The notes under the pieces: generated by a model | Seen by the model: only the letters and a program-made list of their open reading frames with translations | Told to the model about the DNA's origin: nothing | The model's database searches: none | NCBI GenBank assembly: GCA_003486665.1 | Contig: DNGF01000179.1 | Location: 1 to 16,137, forward strand | Length of the DNA stretch: 16,137 nt | DNA from: Oscillospiraceae bacterium | GTDB lineage: Bacteria; Bacillota; Clostridia; Oscillospirales; Acutalibacteraceae | Direction of reading: 5' to 3' | Position numbers and translations under genes: made by a program | Shown here: one piece after another, positions 1 to 8,086 of the stretch | How the letters are laid out: each line of letters starts with the position of its first letter | Numbering within the stretch: the stretch's first letter is position 1

Positions 1-1502
<1,502 letters not shown>

Positions 1503-1529
1503 TTAATAGCAATCTAATTACCACCCATA

Positions 1530-1558
1530 ATAATAACACTTTCTTTTTGAGATGTAAA
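1530..1558 (-). promoter_or_regulatory. Predicted sigma-A promoter of nifJ
   Basis: On the minus strand TTTACA (1553-1558) is separated by exactly 17 nt from TATTAT (1530-1535). Transcription would start near 1523, giving a leader of about 40 nt before the nifJ ATG. Both hexamers are one or two changes from consensus. Confidence 0.65.
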
Positions 1559-1688
1559 CATTATTAAGAGATTTTTTTCAACTTTTTATTCCCGTTTTTG
1601 CCATAAAATGTTCTTTGCATCAAGATAAGGGGGCATTTTTATTTTTTCTGTGTTATGCTTTATAAAACTGTTTGATAAATAAACTTAC

Positions 1689-1707
1689 TGTTTTTGTCAC
1701 AAAAACA
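1689..1707. repeat. Inverted repeat upstream of the cassette promoter (operator candidate)
   Basis: TGTTTTTGT-C-ACAAAAACA: perfect 9-bp arms around one base. It ends 9 bp before the -35 hexamer of the cassette promoter, a position suited to an activator or repressor dimer. Binding is inference. Confidence 0.4.
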
Positions 1708-1716
1708 AGTTAAATA

Positions 1717-1745
1717 TTGATACAATTCCTGTTTTTTGCTATAAT
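1717..1745 (+). promoter_or_regulatory. Predicted sigma-A promoter of the XRE/ABC cassette
   Basis: TTGATA (1717-1722), a 17-nt spacer, and a perfect TATAAT (1740-1745). Predicted start of transcription is near 1752, leaving a leader of about 93 nt before the regulator ATG. This is the best promoter in the window. Confidence 0.75.
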
Positions 1746-1766
1746 TTTATAAACGCAACCATCGGT

Positions 1767-1784
1767 TGACAAATTATACAGTCA
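1767..1784. promoter_or_regulatory. TGAC-N10-GTCA inverted repeat, candidate operator
   Basis: Perfect 4-bp arms TGAC and GTCA separated by 10 nt, about 15-33 bases downstream of the predicted transcription start. An XRE repressor bound here could block its own operon. The arms are short, so chance is possible. Confidence 0.3.
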
Positions 1785-1844
1785 GGTTTCTTGCGTGCAA
1801 CCGCCGAAAGAGGTATGCTTAAAGCAAGAAAAGGAGGGATCGTT

Positions 1845-2837
1845 ATGATCTTGGCAGACAAAATTATATCGCTTCGCAAAAAGTCGGGCTGGTCGCAGGA
1901 AGAACTCGCGCAGCAGCTCGGAGTAACCAGACAGTCGGTTTCAAAATGGGAGGGCGCACAGTCCGTTCCTGATATGGATAAGATTTTACAAATGAGCCGT
2001 TTGTTCGGAGTGTCCACCGATTTTCTTCTTAAAGATGAAATTGAAGAAACGGAAAAGATCACAGCGGGTGAAGATTCAACGTTAAAGAAAGTATCAATGA
2101 AAGAAGCCTCGGACTATATCGAGCTTCGCAAGGCGGCAGCTCCGAAAACAGCACTTGCCACCTTTCTTTGCATTTTTTCTCCGATCGCGTTAATCCTGCT
2201 TGCCGGACTGAGTGAGCTTCCCGGTTTTCCAATGTCTGAAAATCTTGCGGCAGGCATCGGACTTTGCATTTTGATTATCATTGTTGCCGCGGCGGTTTCG
2301 ATCTTTCTCTCCTGCTCGGCAAAGGTAAGGGATTACCGTTTCCTTGAAGAAGAACCGTTTGAAACGGAATACGGCGTTTCCGGCATGGTTAAGGAAAAGA
2401 AAAAGAATTTCAGCGAAACATATTCACGGTTTAACGCAATCGGAACTTTGCTTTGTATACTTTCGGTTTTGCCTCTTTTTATTGCTTTTTGTTTCAAGGC
2501 AACGGACATTTCCTATATAGTCGGTGTTTGTCTTTTGCTGATACTTGCAGGTGTCGGAGTTTATTTCTTTGTTCTCGGAGGTGTCCGCCAGTCCTCATTC
2601 AATAAGCTTCTTGAGGAGGAGGACTATACGCGTGATAAAAAATCGACAGGTAAGCTGAGAGGTGCGATAACAATCTGCTATTGGCTGATTGTTACAGCGA
2701 TCTTTCTTGTGTTCACCTACGGTCCGCGCGGCAACGCTCAGCTCAAAAGCGGCTGGATAATCTGGGCGGTTGCCGGTGTGATTTACGGCGGTCTTTCAAT
2801 TCTCATGAACTCATTAGGCGTTAATAAGAAAAAATAA
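1845..2837 (+). CDS. XRE-family regulator with six predicted membrane segments
   Basis: Predicted DNA-binding repressor or sensor anchored in the cytoplasmic membrane, 330 aa. Residues 5-60 form a Cro/C1-type helix-turn-helix (LRKKSGWSQEELAQQLGVTR, then QSVSKWE and a DFLLKDE end typical of this class). A charged linker follows to about residue 100. Hydrophobic segments then lie near 103-122, 134-156, 197-217, 223-245, 273-292 and 302-323. The ATG at 1845 was chosen over the in-frame ATG at 1791 because AAGGAGGG lies at 1831-1838, six bases upstream, and the fold starts at this Met. It is first in a cassette with an ABC exporter 22 nt downstream, so the likely job is to sense a membrane-active compound or envelope state and control the operon; that role is inference. 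The ligand is unknown. Confidence 0.88.
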   Translation: MILADKIISLRKKSGWSQEELAQQLGVTRQSVSKWEGAQSVPDMDKILQMSRLFGVSTDFLLKDEIEETEKITAGEDSTLKKVSMKEASDYIELRKAAAPKTALATFLCIFSPIALILLAGLSELPGFPMSENLAAGIGLCILIIIVAAAVSIFLSCSAKVRDYRFLEEEPFETEYGVSGMVKEKKKNFSETYSRFNAIGTLLCILSVLPLFIAFCFKATDISYIVGVCLLLILAGVGVYFFVLGGVRQSSFNKLLEEEDYTRDKKSTGKLRGAITICYWLIVTAIFLVFTYGPRGNAQLKSGWIIWAVAGVIYGGLSILMNSLGVNKKK

Positions 2838-2859
2838 AGCTCCGAAAAGAGGAAATTCA

Positions 2860-3774
2860 ATGAACAATATAGTAGAAATAAAAAATCTGAGAAAATCCTT
2901 CGGCGAGGTTAAGGCTGTCAGGGATATATCCTTTCATGTTGAGCAGGGTGAGCTTTTTGCTTTTCTCGGTGTAAACGGAGCAGGCAAAAGCACAACCATT
3001 TCAATAATCTGCGGTCAGCTTTCAAAGGACGGAGGCAGCGTTAAAATCTGCGGCAAGAGCATTGACGATTCTATTGACGATGTTAAAAGGAGCATCGGAG
3101 TTGTTTTTCAGAACTCGGTGCTTGACCAATCGCTTTCAGTATCCGATAACCTGAAAAGCCGCGCAGCACTCTACGGAATAAAGGGTTCTGAATTCAAAAA
3201 GCGGCAGACTGAGCTTGCAGAGATTCTGAATTTCAAGGATCTCTTAAGCAGAACGGTAGGCAAGCTTTCAGGAGGTCAGCGCCGCAGAATAGATATTGCA
3301 CGCGCATTACTGCACAAACCGAAGCTCTTGATTCTCGACGAACCCACGACCGGACTTGATCCCCAAACGCGCAGGCTTCTCGGTGAGGTTGTAAATGATC
3401 TGAGGAAAAATGAAGGAATGACGGTGCTTCTCACCACTCATTACATGGAGGAAGCGGCGGACGCGGATTACGTTGTTATTCTCGACAGCGGCAAAATTGC
3501 CGCCGAAGGCACTCCGCTTGACTTAAAAAACAAATATACCGGCGATTTCATAACCTTATACAGATCGGATGAAAATGAGATTAAAAAGCTCGGTATGCCA
3601 TATGAAATTTTCGGTGATGCTGTTCGAATTTGTGTCCCCGACACCGCCGTTGCAACAAAGCTCATCACGGAAAATCCTGAGTTGTTTACCGACTACGAGG
3701 TAACAAAAGGAAAGATGGACGATGTGTTTCTCAATGTAACGGGAAGAAAGCTTGCGGGAGGTGCAGAAAAATGA
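2860..3774 (+). CDS. ABC transporter ATP-binding protein (ABC-2 / DrrA-like exporter)
   Basis: Nucleotide-binding subunit that drives export through the permease encoded next, 304 aa. All catalytic elements are present: Walker A GVNGAGKST (37-45), Q-loop Gln84, signature LSGGQ (136-140), Walker B ending LILDEP with Asp160-Glu161, D-loop at Asp167 and H-loop His194. The C-terminal ~90 residues form an accessory domain ending KGKMDDVFLNVTGRKLAGG, the DDVFL-type tail seen in DrrA/NodI-type drug and lipid exporters. The start ATG is preceded by a modest GAGGAA site. Its stop overlaps the permease start (ATGA, 3771-3774), which implies translational coupling and a fixed stoichiometry. The substrate cannot be read from sequence; antibiotic, peptide or lipid export are all possible. 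Confidence 0.93.
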   Translation: MNNIVEIKNLRKSFGEVKAVRDISFHVEQGELFAFLGVNGAGKSTTISIICGQLSKDGGSVKICGKSIDDSIDDVKRSIGVVFQNSVLDQSLSVSDNLKSRAALYGIKGSEFKKRQTELAEILNFKDLLSRTVGKLSGGQRRRIDIARALLHKPKLLILDEPTTGLDPQTRRLLGEVVNDLRKNEGMTVLLTTHYMEEAADADYVVILDSGKIAAEGTPLDLKNKYTGDFITLYRSDENEIKKLGMPYEIFGDAVRICVPDTAVATKLITENPELFTDYEVTKGKMDDVFLNVTGRKLAGGAEK

Positions 3775-4670
3775 TCGGACTCGGAAATCTGATAAGACGA
3801 AATATTCGTATATTTTTTAAAGACAAAGGTATGTTTTTCTCTTCGCTCATTACTCCTTTGATTCTTCTTGTTCTGTATATTACTTTTCTTGCAAAGGTTT
3901 ACAGAGAAAGCTTCACCTCGGCATTGCCGATGTCCTCAATAATTGATGACAAGCTTCTTAACGCGGTCGTTTCAGGTCAGCTCGTTTCATCCCTGCTCGC
4001 CGTAAGCTGTGTAACCGTTGCTTTCTGCTCCAACCTTCTTATGATAAACGACAAAGTCAGCGGCGCAATTCACGACCTTACTGTTTCACCTGTCCGCCGT
4101 TCCGTTCTCGCTTTCGGCTATTTTATTTCTTCGGCAGCTTCAACGCTGATAATCAGCTTTACGGCACTTGCCGCCGGACTGGTTTATGTTTACGCTCAGG
4201 GCTGGTTTATGAGCTTTTCCGATATTCTGTATCTTATTCTTGATGTCTTTTTGCTTACGCTGTTCGGCACAGCACTTTCTTCATGTGTCAACTTTTCCCT
4301 TACAACGAACGGTCAGGCATCTGCGGTCGGAACGATCGTCAGCGCGGGCTACGGTTTTCTCTGCGGCGCGTATATGCCCATGTCACAGTTCGGCGAAGGA
4401 CTTCAAAGGGTTCTGATGTTTCTTCCCGGAACATACGGAACGAGCCTTATCCGTAATCACGCAATGGCAGGCGCATTCCGTGAAATGGAGCGTATCGGTT
4501 TTCCGAGAACAGCAATCGACGCTATGGAGAACGCCGTTGATTGCAGACTGTATTTCTTTGATACAGAGGTCAGCACTCCGACAATGTATCTTATTCTTAC
4601 AGGCTCAACCGCCGTTCTGATACTGCTATACATTTTACTTAACAAAGCCTTTTCAAGGAGGGCAAAATGA
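3771..4670 (+). CDS. ABC-2 type transporter permease
   Basis: Membrane subunit of the exporter, 299 aa. Six hydrophobic segments lie near residues 21-42, 67-90, 112-140, 151-175, 183-203 and 271-291, the usual ABC-2 topology with a long loop (about 204-270) before the last helix. The IHDLTVSPVRRSVLAFGYF stretch matches the conserved ABC-2 region between helices 2 and 3. The start overlaps the ATPase stop, and GGGAGG sits a few bases upstream. The stop overlaps the start of the 66-aa gene (ATGA, 4667-4670), so three genes are linked by 4-nt overlaps. One permease with one ATPase suggests that each forms a homodimer. Confidence 0.92.
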   Translation: MIGLGNLIRRNIRIFFKDKGMFFSSLITPLILLVLYITFLAKVYRESFTSALPMSSIIDDKLLNAVVSGQLVSSLLAVSCVTVAFCSNLLMINDKVSGAIHDLTVSPVRRSVLAFGYFISSAASTLIISFTALAAGLVYVYAQGWFMSFSDILYLILDVFLLTLFGTALSSCVNFSLTTNGQASAVGTIVSAGYGFLCGAYMPMSQFGEGLQRVLMFLPGTYGTSLIRNHAMAGAFREMERIGFPRTAIDAMENAVDCRLYFFDTEVSTPTMYLILTGSTAVLILLYILLNKAFSRRAK

Positions 4671-4867
4671 GCAAATACGAGCCGCTGTGGATTTATGTTA
4701 AAGCACAAAAGTCCAACTCTTCTTTAACTTTTGATCAGATTGAGGAAATTCTCGGATTTCCCATTGATCACTCCTTTCTCTCGTTCAAAAAGGAGCTTTC
4801 CTCTTACGGTTGGCAGGTTGACAAAATCTCAATGAAAAACAGATGCGTCAGCTTTAAAGAATTATAA
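4667..4867 (+). CDS. Small 66-aa protein, DUF7662-like, coupled to ABC permease
   Basis: A small soluble protein beginning MSKYEPLWIYVKAQ, continuing LTFDQIEEILGFPID and ending GWQVDKISMKNRCVSFKEL. Evidence that it is real: a strong AAGGAGGG site at 4655-4662, an ATGA overlap with the permease, and a terminator soon after its stop. The layout (K-Y-x-P-L-W, then LTF-x-x-IE-x-ILGF-P, then GW-x-VD-x-x-x-x-x-x-x-V-x-F) agrees with what I remember of the DUF7662 family. Compared with that memory the central tryptophan-rich stretch (W-W-x-N-D type) is replaced by a short SFLSFKKELSSY, so this is a compact or diverged member. Function is unknown. By position it may bind or tune the exporter or the regulator, which is inference. 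Confidence 0.8.
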   Translation: MSKYEPLWIYVKAQKSNSSLTFDQIEEILGFPIDHSFLSFKKELSSYGWQVDKISMKNRCVSFKEL

Positions 4868-4872
4868 ATTCA

Positions 4873-4884
4873 GCTCTATAGAGC
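4873..4884. repeat. 12-bp perfect palindrome GCTCTATAGAGC
   Basis: A perfect palindrome six bases after the stop of the 66-aa gene and 26 bases before the terminator stem. As RNA it has no loop unless the central bases open, so it is a weak hairpin. It may be chance. Confidence 0.3.
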
Positions 4885-4910
4885 AAGCACAAATTAAACG
4901 ACTATAAAAA

Positions 4911-4941
4911 AGCTCCCATTGACAAAAAATCAATGGGAGTT
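4911..4941. terminator. Bidirectional intrinsic terminator between convergent operons
   Basis: CTCCCATTGA (4913-4922) pairs perfectly with TCAATGGGAG (4930-4939) around a CAAAAAA loop; a G-T and an A-T pair extend the base. A run of A before the stem gives a U-tract for minus-strand transcripts, and TTCTTTTCT follows it for plus-strand transcripts. It would end both the regulator/ABC cassette and the ftsEX/M23 operon. Confidence 0.9.
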
Positions 4942-4964
4942 CTTTTCTGTATTCAATTAAATTT

Positions 4965-6281
4965 TTACGGCATATTGACATAGTCGAGAGGATCTACAGT
5001 TTCGCCGTTGTATCTCACCTCAAAGTGAAGATGAGGTCCTGTTGACCAACCGGTGCTTCCGACTCTTGCGATAATCTGTCCTCTTGAAACACGCTGTCCC
5101 TGAGAAACAAGGAGCGCACTGCAATGACCGTAGAGTGAGGTATATCCGTCACCATGGTCAATGACGATATAACTGCCGTAGCCTGTTCCGTTCTCGCCCT
5201 CATACGAGGAGATAATAACCGTGCCTGCTCTTGTAGCAACAATGTTCTTACCGTAAGCGCCGCTCATTGAAACGTCAATACCGCTGTGGTATCTCCAGTC
5301 ACCGTCAAGCGGATGATAACGATATCCGTAATATGAGGTAAGATAAACTCCGTCATACGGCATCGGCCATGCCCAGCCTGAAGCACTGACATTCGAATCC
5401 ATATTTCCGGCATTTGAACCGCCGTTGTTGTGTGAGCCGCTGTTGTTATTCTGATTGGCTTTTCTGATGGCTTCTTTTATTTCATCATCAAGCCTTGCCA
5501 TTTCGGAATTATAATCCTCAATTGAAACCTTGAGTTCCTTGGTCTGAGCATTCAATGCTCTGAGTTTTGCCTCGACCTCTTCGGTCTTCTGCTTGATGAC
5601 GTTCTGATTTGCCGTCAGAGTATCCTCTGTGGACTGAAGATCGCTTCTCTTGGCTTCAAGCTCGGTTTTCTCCTTTTGGAGTGCAGCCTTTTTAGCTTCA
5701 AGCTCCTTTTGCATCTTTTCAATAGCGGCAATCTCCTTATTGAGCTTATCAACAAGGCTCTGGTCGTTCTCGGTAACGCGCTTGAACATTTCAAGACGGT
5801 TTAAAAAACTCGACATATCGGAGGACGATGTGAAGATTTCAAGTACCGACGTTTCGCCTGCCATATAGTTGGCTCTCATTCGGTCGCAGAAAAGCTTAAC
5901 CGTGTCCTTGATCTCCTGATCCTTCGCTGCAATCTCAGCATCAAGCTTTGCAATTTCGGCATTAAGTGACGATATCTTTTTCTCAGTCGCATCTATATCC
6001 TCTGTGATAAGATCCTTCTGGGCGGTGATATTCTCACGTTCCTGATTGAGCTTTTGAAGCTGAATATTGAGAGCCGAAACAATCTTTGCCTGGTCTGCCT
6101 GCTGGCTTTCAAGCTCCTTAACTCTCTGCTCGCTCTCGGAAACCTTGTCCTCGATATTGGAATACTCATCCCTTAAATCACTGAGCGTTTTTGCCTGTGC
6201 TTTCGGAGCATACGACATAAAGGATGCAAAGACAAGCGCGGCACTCAGAAACAAGGCGATTATTTTATTCTGTTTCTTCAT
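4965..6281 (-). CDS. Secreted coiled-coil M23 peptidase (FtsEX-linked murein hydrolase, EnvC/PcsB-like role)
   Basis: Predicted extracellular zinc endopeptidase that cuts peptidoglycan cross-bridges, 438 aa. A signal peptide (MKKQNK, then IIALFLSAALVFASF, ending AKAQAK-like) is followed by a long coiled coil, about residues 32-265, rich in E/K/Q/L heptads. Next come an Asn/Gly/Ser linker (about 270-300) and a C-terminal LytM/M23 domain. Zinc ligands are intact: His332 and Asp336 (HSGID), YGH at 384-386, and HLH at 417-419. The ATG at 6281 was preferred over the GTG/ATG-type extension at 6296 because GGAGGAG (6288-6294) sits six bases upstream and the signal peptide then starts normally. It overlaps the ftsX end by 17 nt. 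The coiled coil plausibly docks on the FtsX outer loop, as known for EnvC and PcsB. Unlike E. coli EnvC, which is a catalytically dead activator, this protein looks active. Confidence 0.9.
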   Translation of the reverse strand: MKKQNKIIALFLSAALVFASFMSYAPKAQAKTLSDLRDEYSNIEDKVSESEQRVKELESQQADQAKIVSALNIQLQKLNQERENITAQKDLITEDIDATEKKISSLNAEIAKLDAEIAAKDQEIKDTVKLFCDRMRANYMAGETSVLEIFTSSSDMSSFLNRLEMFKRVTENDQSLVDKLNKEIAAIEKMQKELEAKKAALQKEKTELEAKRSDLQSTEDTLTANQNVIKQKTEEVEAKLRALNAQTKELKVSIEDYNSEMARLDDEIKEAIRKANQNNNSGSHNNGGSNAGNMDSNVSASGWAWPMPYDGVYLTSYYGYRYHPLDGDWRYHSGIDVSMSGAYGKNIVATRAGTVIISSYEGENGTGYGSYIVIDHGDGYTSLYGHCSALLVSQGQRVSRGQIIARVGSTGWSTGPHLHFEVRYNGETVDPLDYVNMP

Positions 6282-7191
6282 ACACAACTCCTCCACGTTC
6301 CTTGAGGTACTTCTGTATGGAAATAAGACTTCCTATTCCGCCCGAAACAATACCTATTACAAGGAAAGCAACAAGAAGGTATATTACATAATCTGTAAAC
6401 GGCACAACGGTAAATCCGCGGCTTACCATCGTAAGCATTGAAGAAACCGTTGACTGGAGCGCTCTGTAAACGCCCCATACAATTGCAAGGGAAAGCACCC
6501 CTGAAATTGCACCGAGAACCATACCTTCAACCATAAACGGCCAACGTATGAACCAATTCGTTGCGCCGACTGATTTCATAATGTTAATTTCAAGTCTTCT
6601 GCTATACATTGTAATACGAACCGTGTTCGCAATGATAAACAGCGATATGAGAAGCAAAACAGCGATAACGCCGATGCTTACATAAAATATAGTACGTCTG
6701 ATTCTGACGAGCGTCTGAGCGATATCTCTGTTGTCGCGCACCGAATCGACACCGTTAAGCTGCTTAAGATCCGAAACGGTCTGATCAAACTTTGTCATGT
6801 CGCTTACGGAAACCTTAAAAAGATCCGGCAGCGGATTATCAACACCCTCAAAATAGGTTGCGTCCGTGCCAAGCTCTTCAAGCTGCTGCTTAAACGCTGT
6901 TTCCTTATCAACATACTCACACTTTTTAACATTCTGCATAAGTGTGATCTCATTTTTCATCTCGGTAATTCTGTCACCCTGCACCTCATTTTTGAGATAC
7001 ACCATAACAACGTTCTGACTCTCAATTTCCGTCATAACGTTATTTACATTGACAATAACCATAAATGCCGCGCCCATCATAACAAGGCATGACATAAGAA
7101 CGGCGATTGAGGCAATGGACATAAGGTGGTTTACCCTGATATTTCTGAAGCCCTCTTTTGTAAGATAGCCCAGGCGGCCTCTTCTTTTCAT
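6265..7191 (-). CDS. ftsX: Cell-division ABC permease-like protein FtsX
   Basis: Membrane partner of FtsE that passes conformational change to a cell-wall hydrolase outside the cell, 308 aa. It has the FtsX plan: a basic N-terminus (MKRRGRLGYLTKEGFRNI), TM1 near 24-47, a large extracellular loop near 50-165 (NVVMVYLKNEVQ... and LPDLFKVSV motifs), TM2 near 168-190, then MYSRRLEINIMKSVGATNWF, a classic FtsX cytoplasmic loop, and two more helices. The start overlaps the ftsE stop by ATGA (7188-7191). The end overlaps the M23 gene. Clustering with the hydrolase strongly supports the FtsEX assignment over a generic MacB-type permease. Confidence 0.95.
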   Translation of the reverse strand: MKRRGRLGYLTKEGFRNIRVNHLMSIASIAVLMSCLVMMGAAFMVIVNVNNVMTEIESQNVVMVYLKNEVQGDRITEMKNEITLMQNVKKCEYVDKETAFKQQLEELGTDATYFEGVDNPLPDLFKVSVSDMTKFDQTVSDLKQLNGVDSVRDNRDIAQTLVRIRRTIFYVSIGVIAVLLLISLFIIANTVRITMYSRRLEINIMKSVGATNWFIRWPFMVEGMVLGAISGVLSLAIVWGVYRALQSTVSSMLTMVSRGFTVVPFTDYVIYLLVAFLVIGIVSGGIGSLISIQKYLKERGGVVYEETE

Positions 7192-8066
7192 TGATCCTCA
7201 CCGTCCTTTTCCGAATCCTGTTCAATATAAATACGGTACGAATCATTGTCGCTTATAATAGCGTCAAGAAAATCCTCGTCAACCTTATCTTCCTTACCCT
7301 CTTCGGGCTTTGCCTCTTCTTCCTTTGATGAAAATTTTTCTTCAATAGTCTGCTTTTCAAGGTTAAGGTGCGCCGCAGACTGGATCGGAAGCTCTCCGTT
7401 TTCAATCATTCCGTCGGCAACGACCTCGCCGCTTTCAAGCGTTATAACTCTCTTGTCGAATTTTTTAACAAGGTCATGTGCATGAGTAACCATAATGACC
7501 GTTGTGCCTGCCTCGTTAAGCCGTGTAAGAAGCTCAACGATCTCAAGCGACATCTGCGGGTCAACGTTTCCCGTCGGCTCATCGGCAATGATTATATCGG
7601 CGTTGTTTGCAAGCGCACGGGCAAGCGCAACTCTCTGCTGCTCGCCGCCGGAAAGCTCATTGGGATAGTTTCTTGCCTTTGCGGAAAGACCGACTATGTT
7701 TATAACGTACGGGACTCTTTTTCTGATATCCTTTTCCCTCGCGCCGACAACTCGCATTGCGAATGCAACATTGTCGTAAACGGTCATTGTCGGAATAAGG
7801 CGAAAATCCTGAAAAACGATTCCCATGTTTCTGCGGAAATAGGGAATCTTCTTTTTCTTCATCTCGTTAAGGTTATATCCCTTAATGACAATCGAACCCG
7901 ACGAAGGGACTTCCTCACGCATGATAAGCTTGAGGAATGTACTCTTTCCCGCTCCCGATGCTCCGACAACAAAAACAAACTCGCCCTTGTCAATGTGAAT
8001 ATTGACGTTGCTGAGAGCCTTGGTTCCGTTGTCGTAAACCTTGGATACGTTTTTAAAATCAATCAT
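7188..8066 (-). CDS. ftsE: Cell-division ATP-binding protein FtsE with acidic C-terminal extension
   Basis: ATPase that energises FtsX, 292 aa. Motifs: Walker A GASGAGKST (35-43), Q-loop Gln86 in the FtsE-typical VFQDFRLIPTMTVYDNVAFA, signature LSGGEQQR (138-145), Walker B ending IIADEP (Asp162-Glu163) and a VTHAHD H-loop. Family members are usually near 220-230 aa. Here about 65 extra residues follow, rich in Glu/Asp/Lys (KFSSKEEEAKPEEGKEDKV and later EQDSEKDGEDQ), predicted disordered and strongly acidic. The start is preceded by AAGGA. It lies 20 nt after the CdaR-like regulator and overlaps ftsX. The core function is secure; the tail's role is unknown. Confidence 0.95.
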   Translation of the reverse strand: MIDFKNVSKVYDNGTKALSNVNIHIDKGEFVFVVGASGAGKSTFLKLIMREEVPSSGSIVIKGYNLNEMKKKKIPYFRRNMGIVFQDFRLIPTMTVYDNVAFAMRVVGAREKDIRKRVPYVINIVGLSAKARNYPNELSGGEQQRVALARALANNADIIIADEPTGNVDPQMSLEIVELLTRLNEAGTTVIMVTHAHDLVKKFDKRVITLESGEVVADGMIENGELPIQSAAHLNLEKQTIEEKFSSKEEEAKPEEGKEDKVDEDFLDAIISDNDSYRIYIEQDSEKDGEDQ

Positions 8067-8086
8067 GTTATCTGTCCTTAGTAGTA

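Noticed and set aside
1766-1794. Second promoter with TTGACA at 1766 before the XRE gene
   Set aside because: No -10 hexamer at 16-18 nt; the sequence is better explained as one arm of an inverted repeat.
7368-8081. 237-codon plus-strand open frame opposite ftsE
   Set aside because: No ribosome site and no recognisable domain; the opposite strand encodes ftsE with all ABC motifs.
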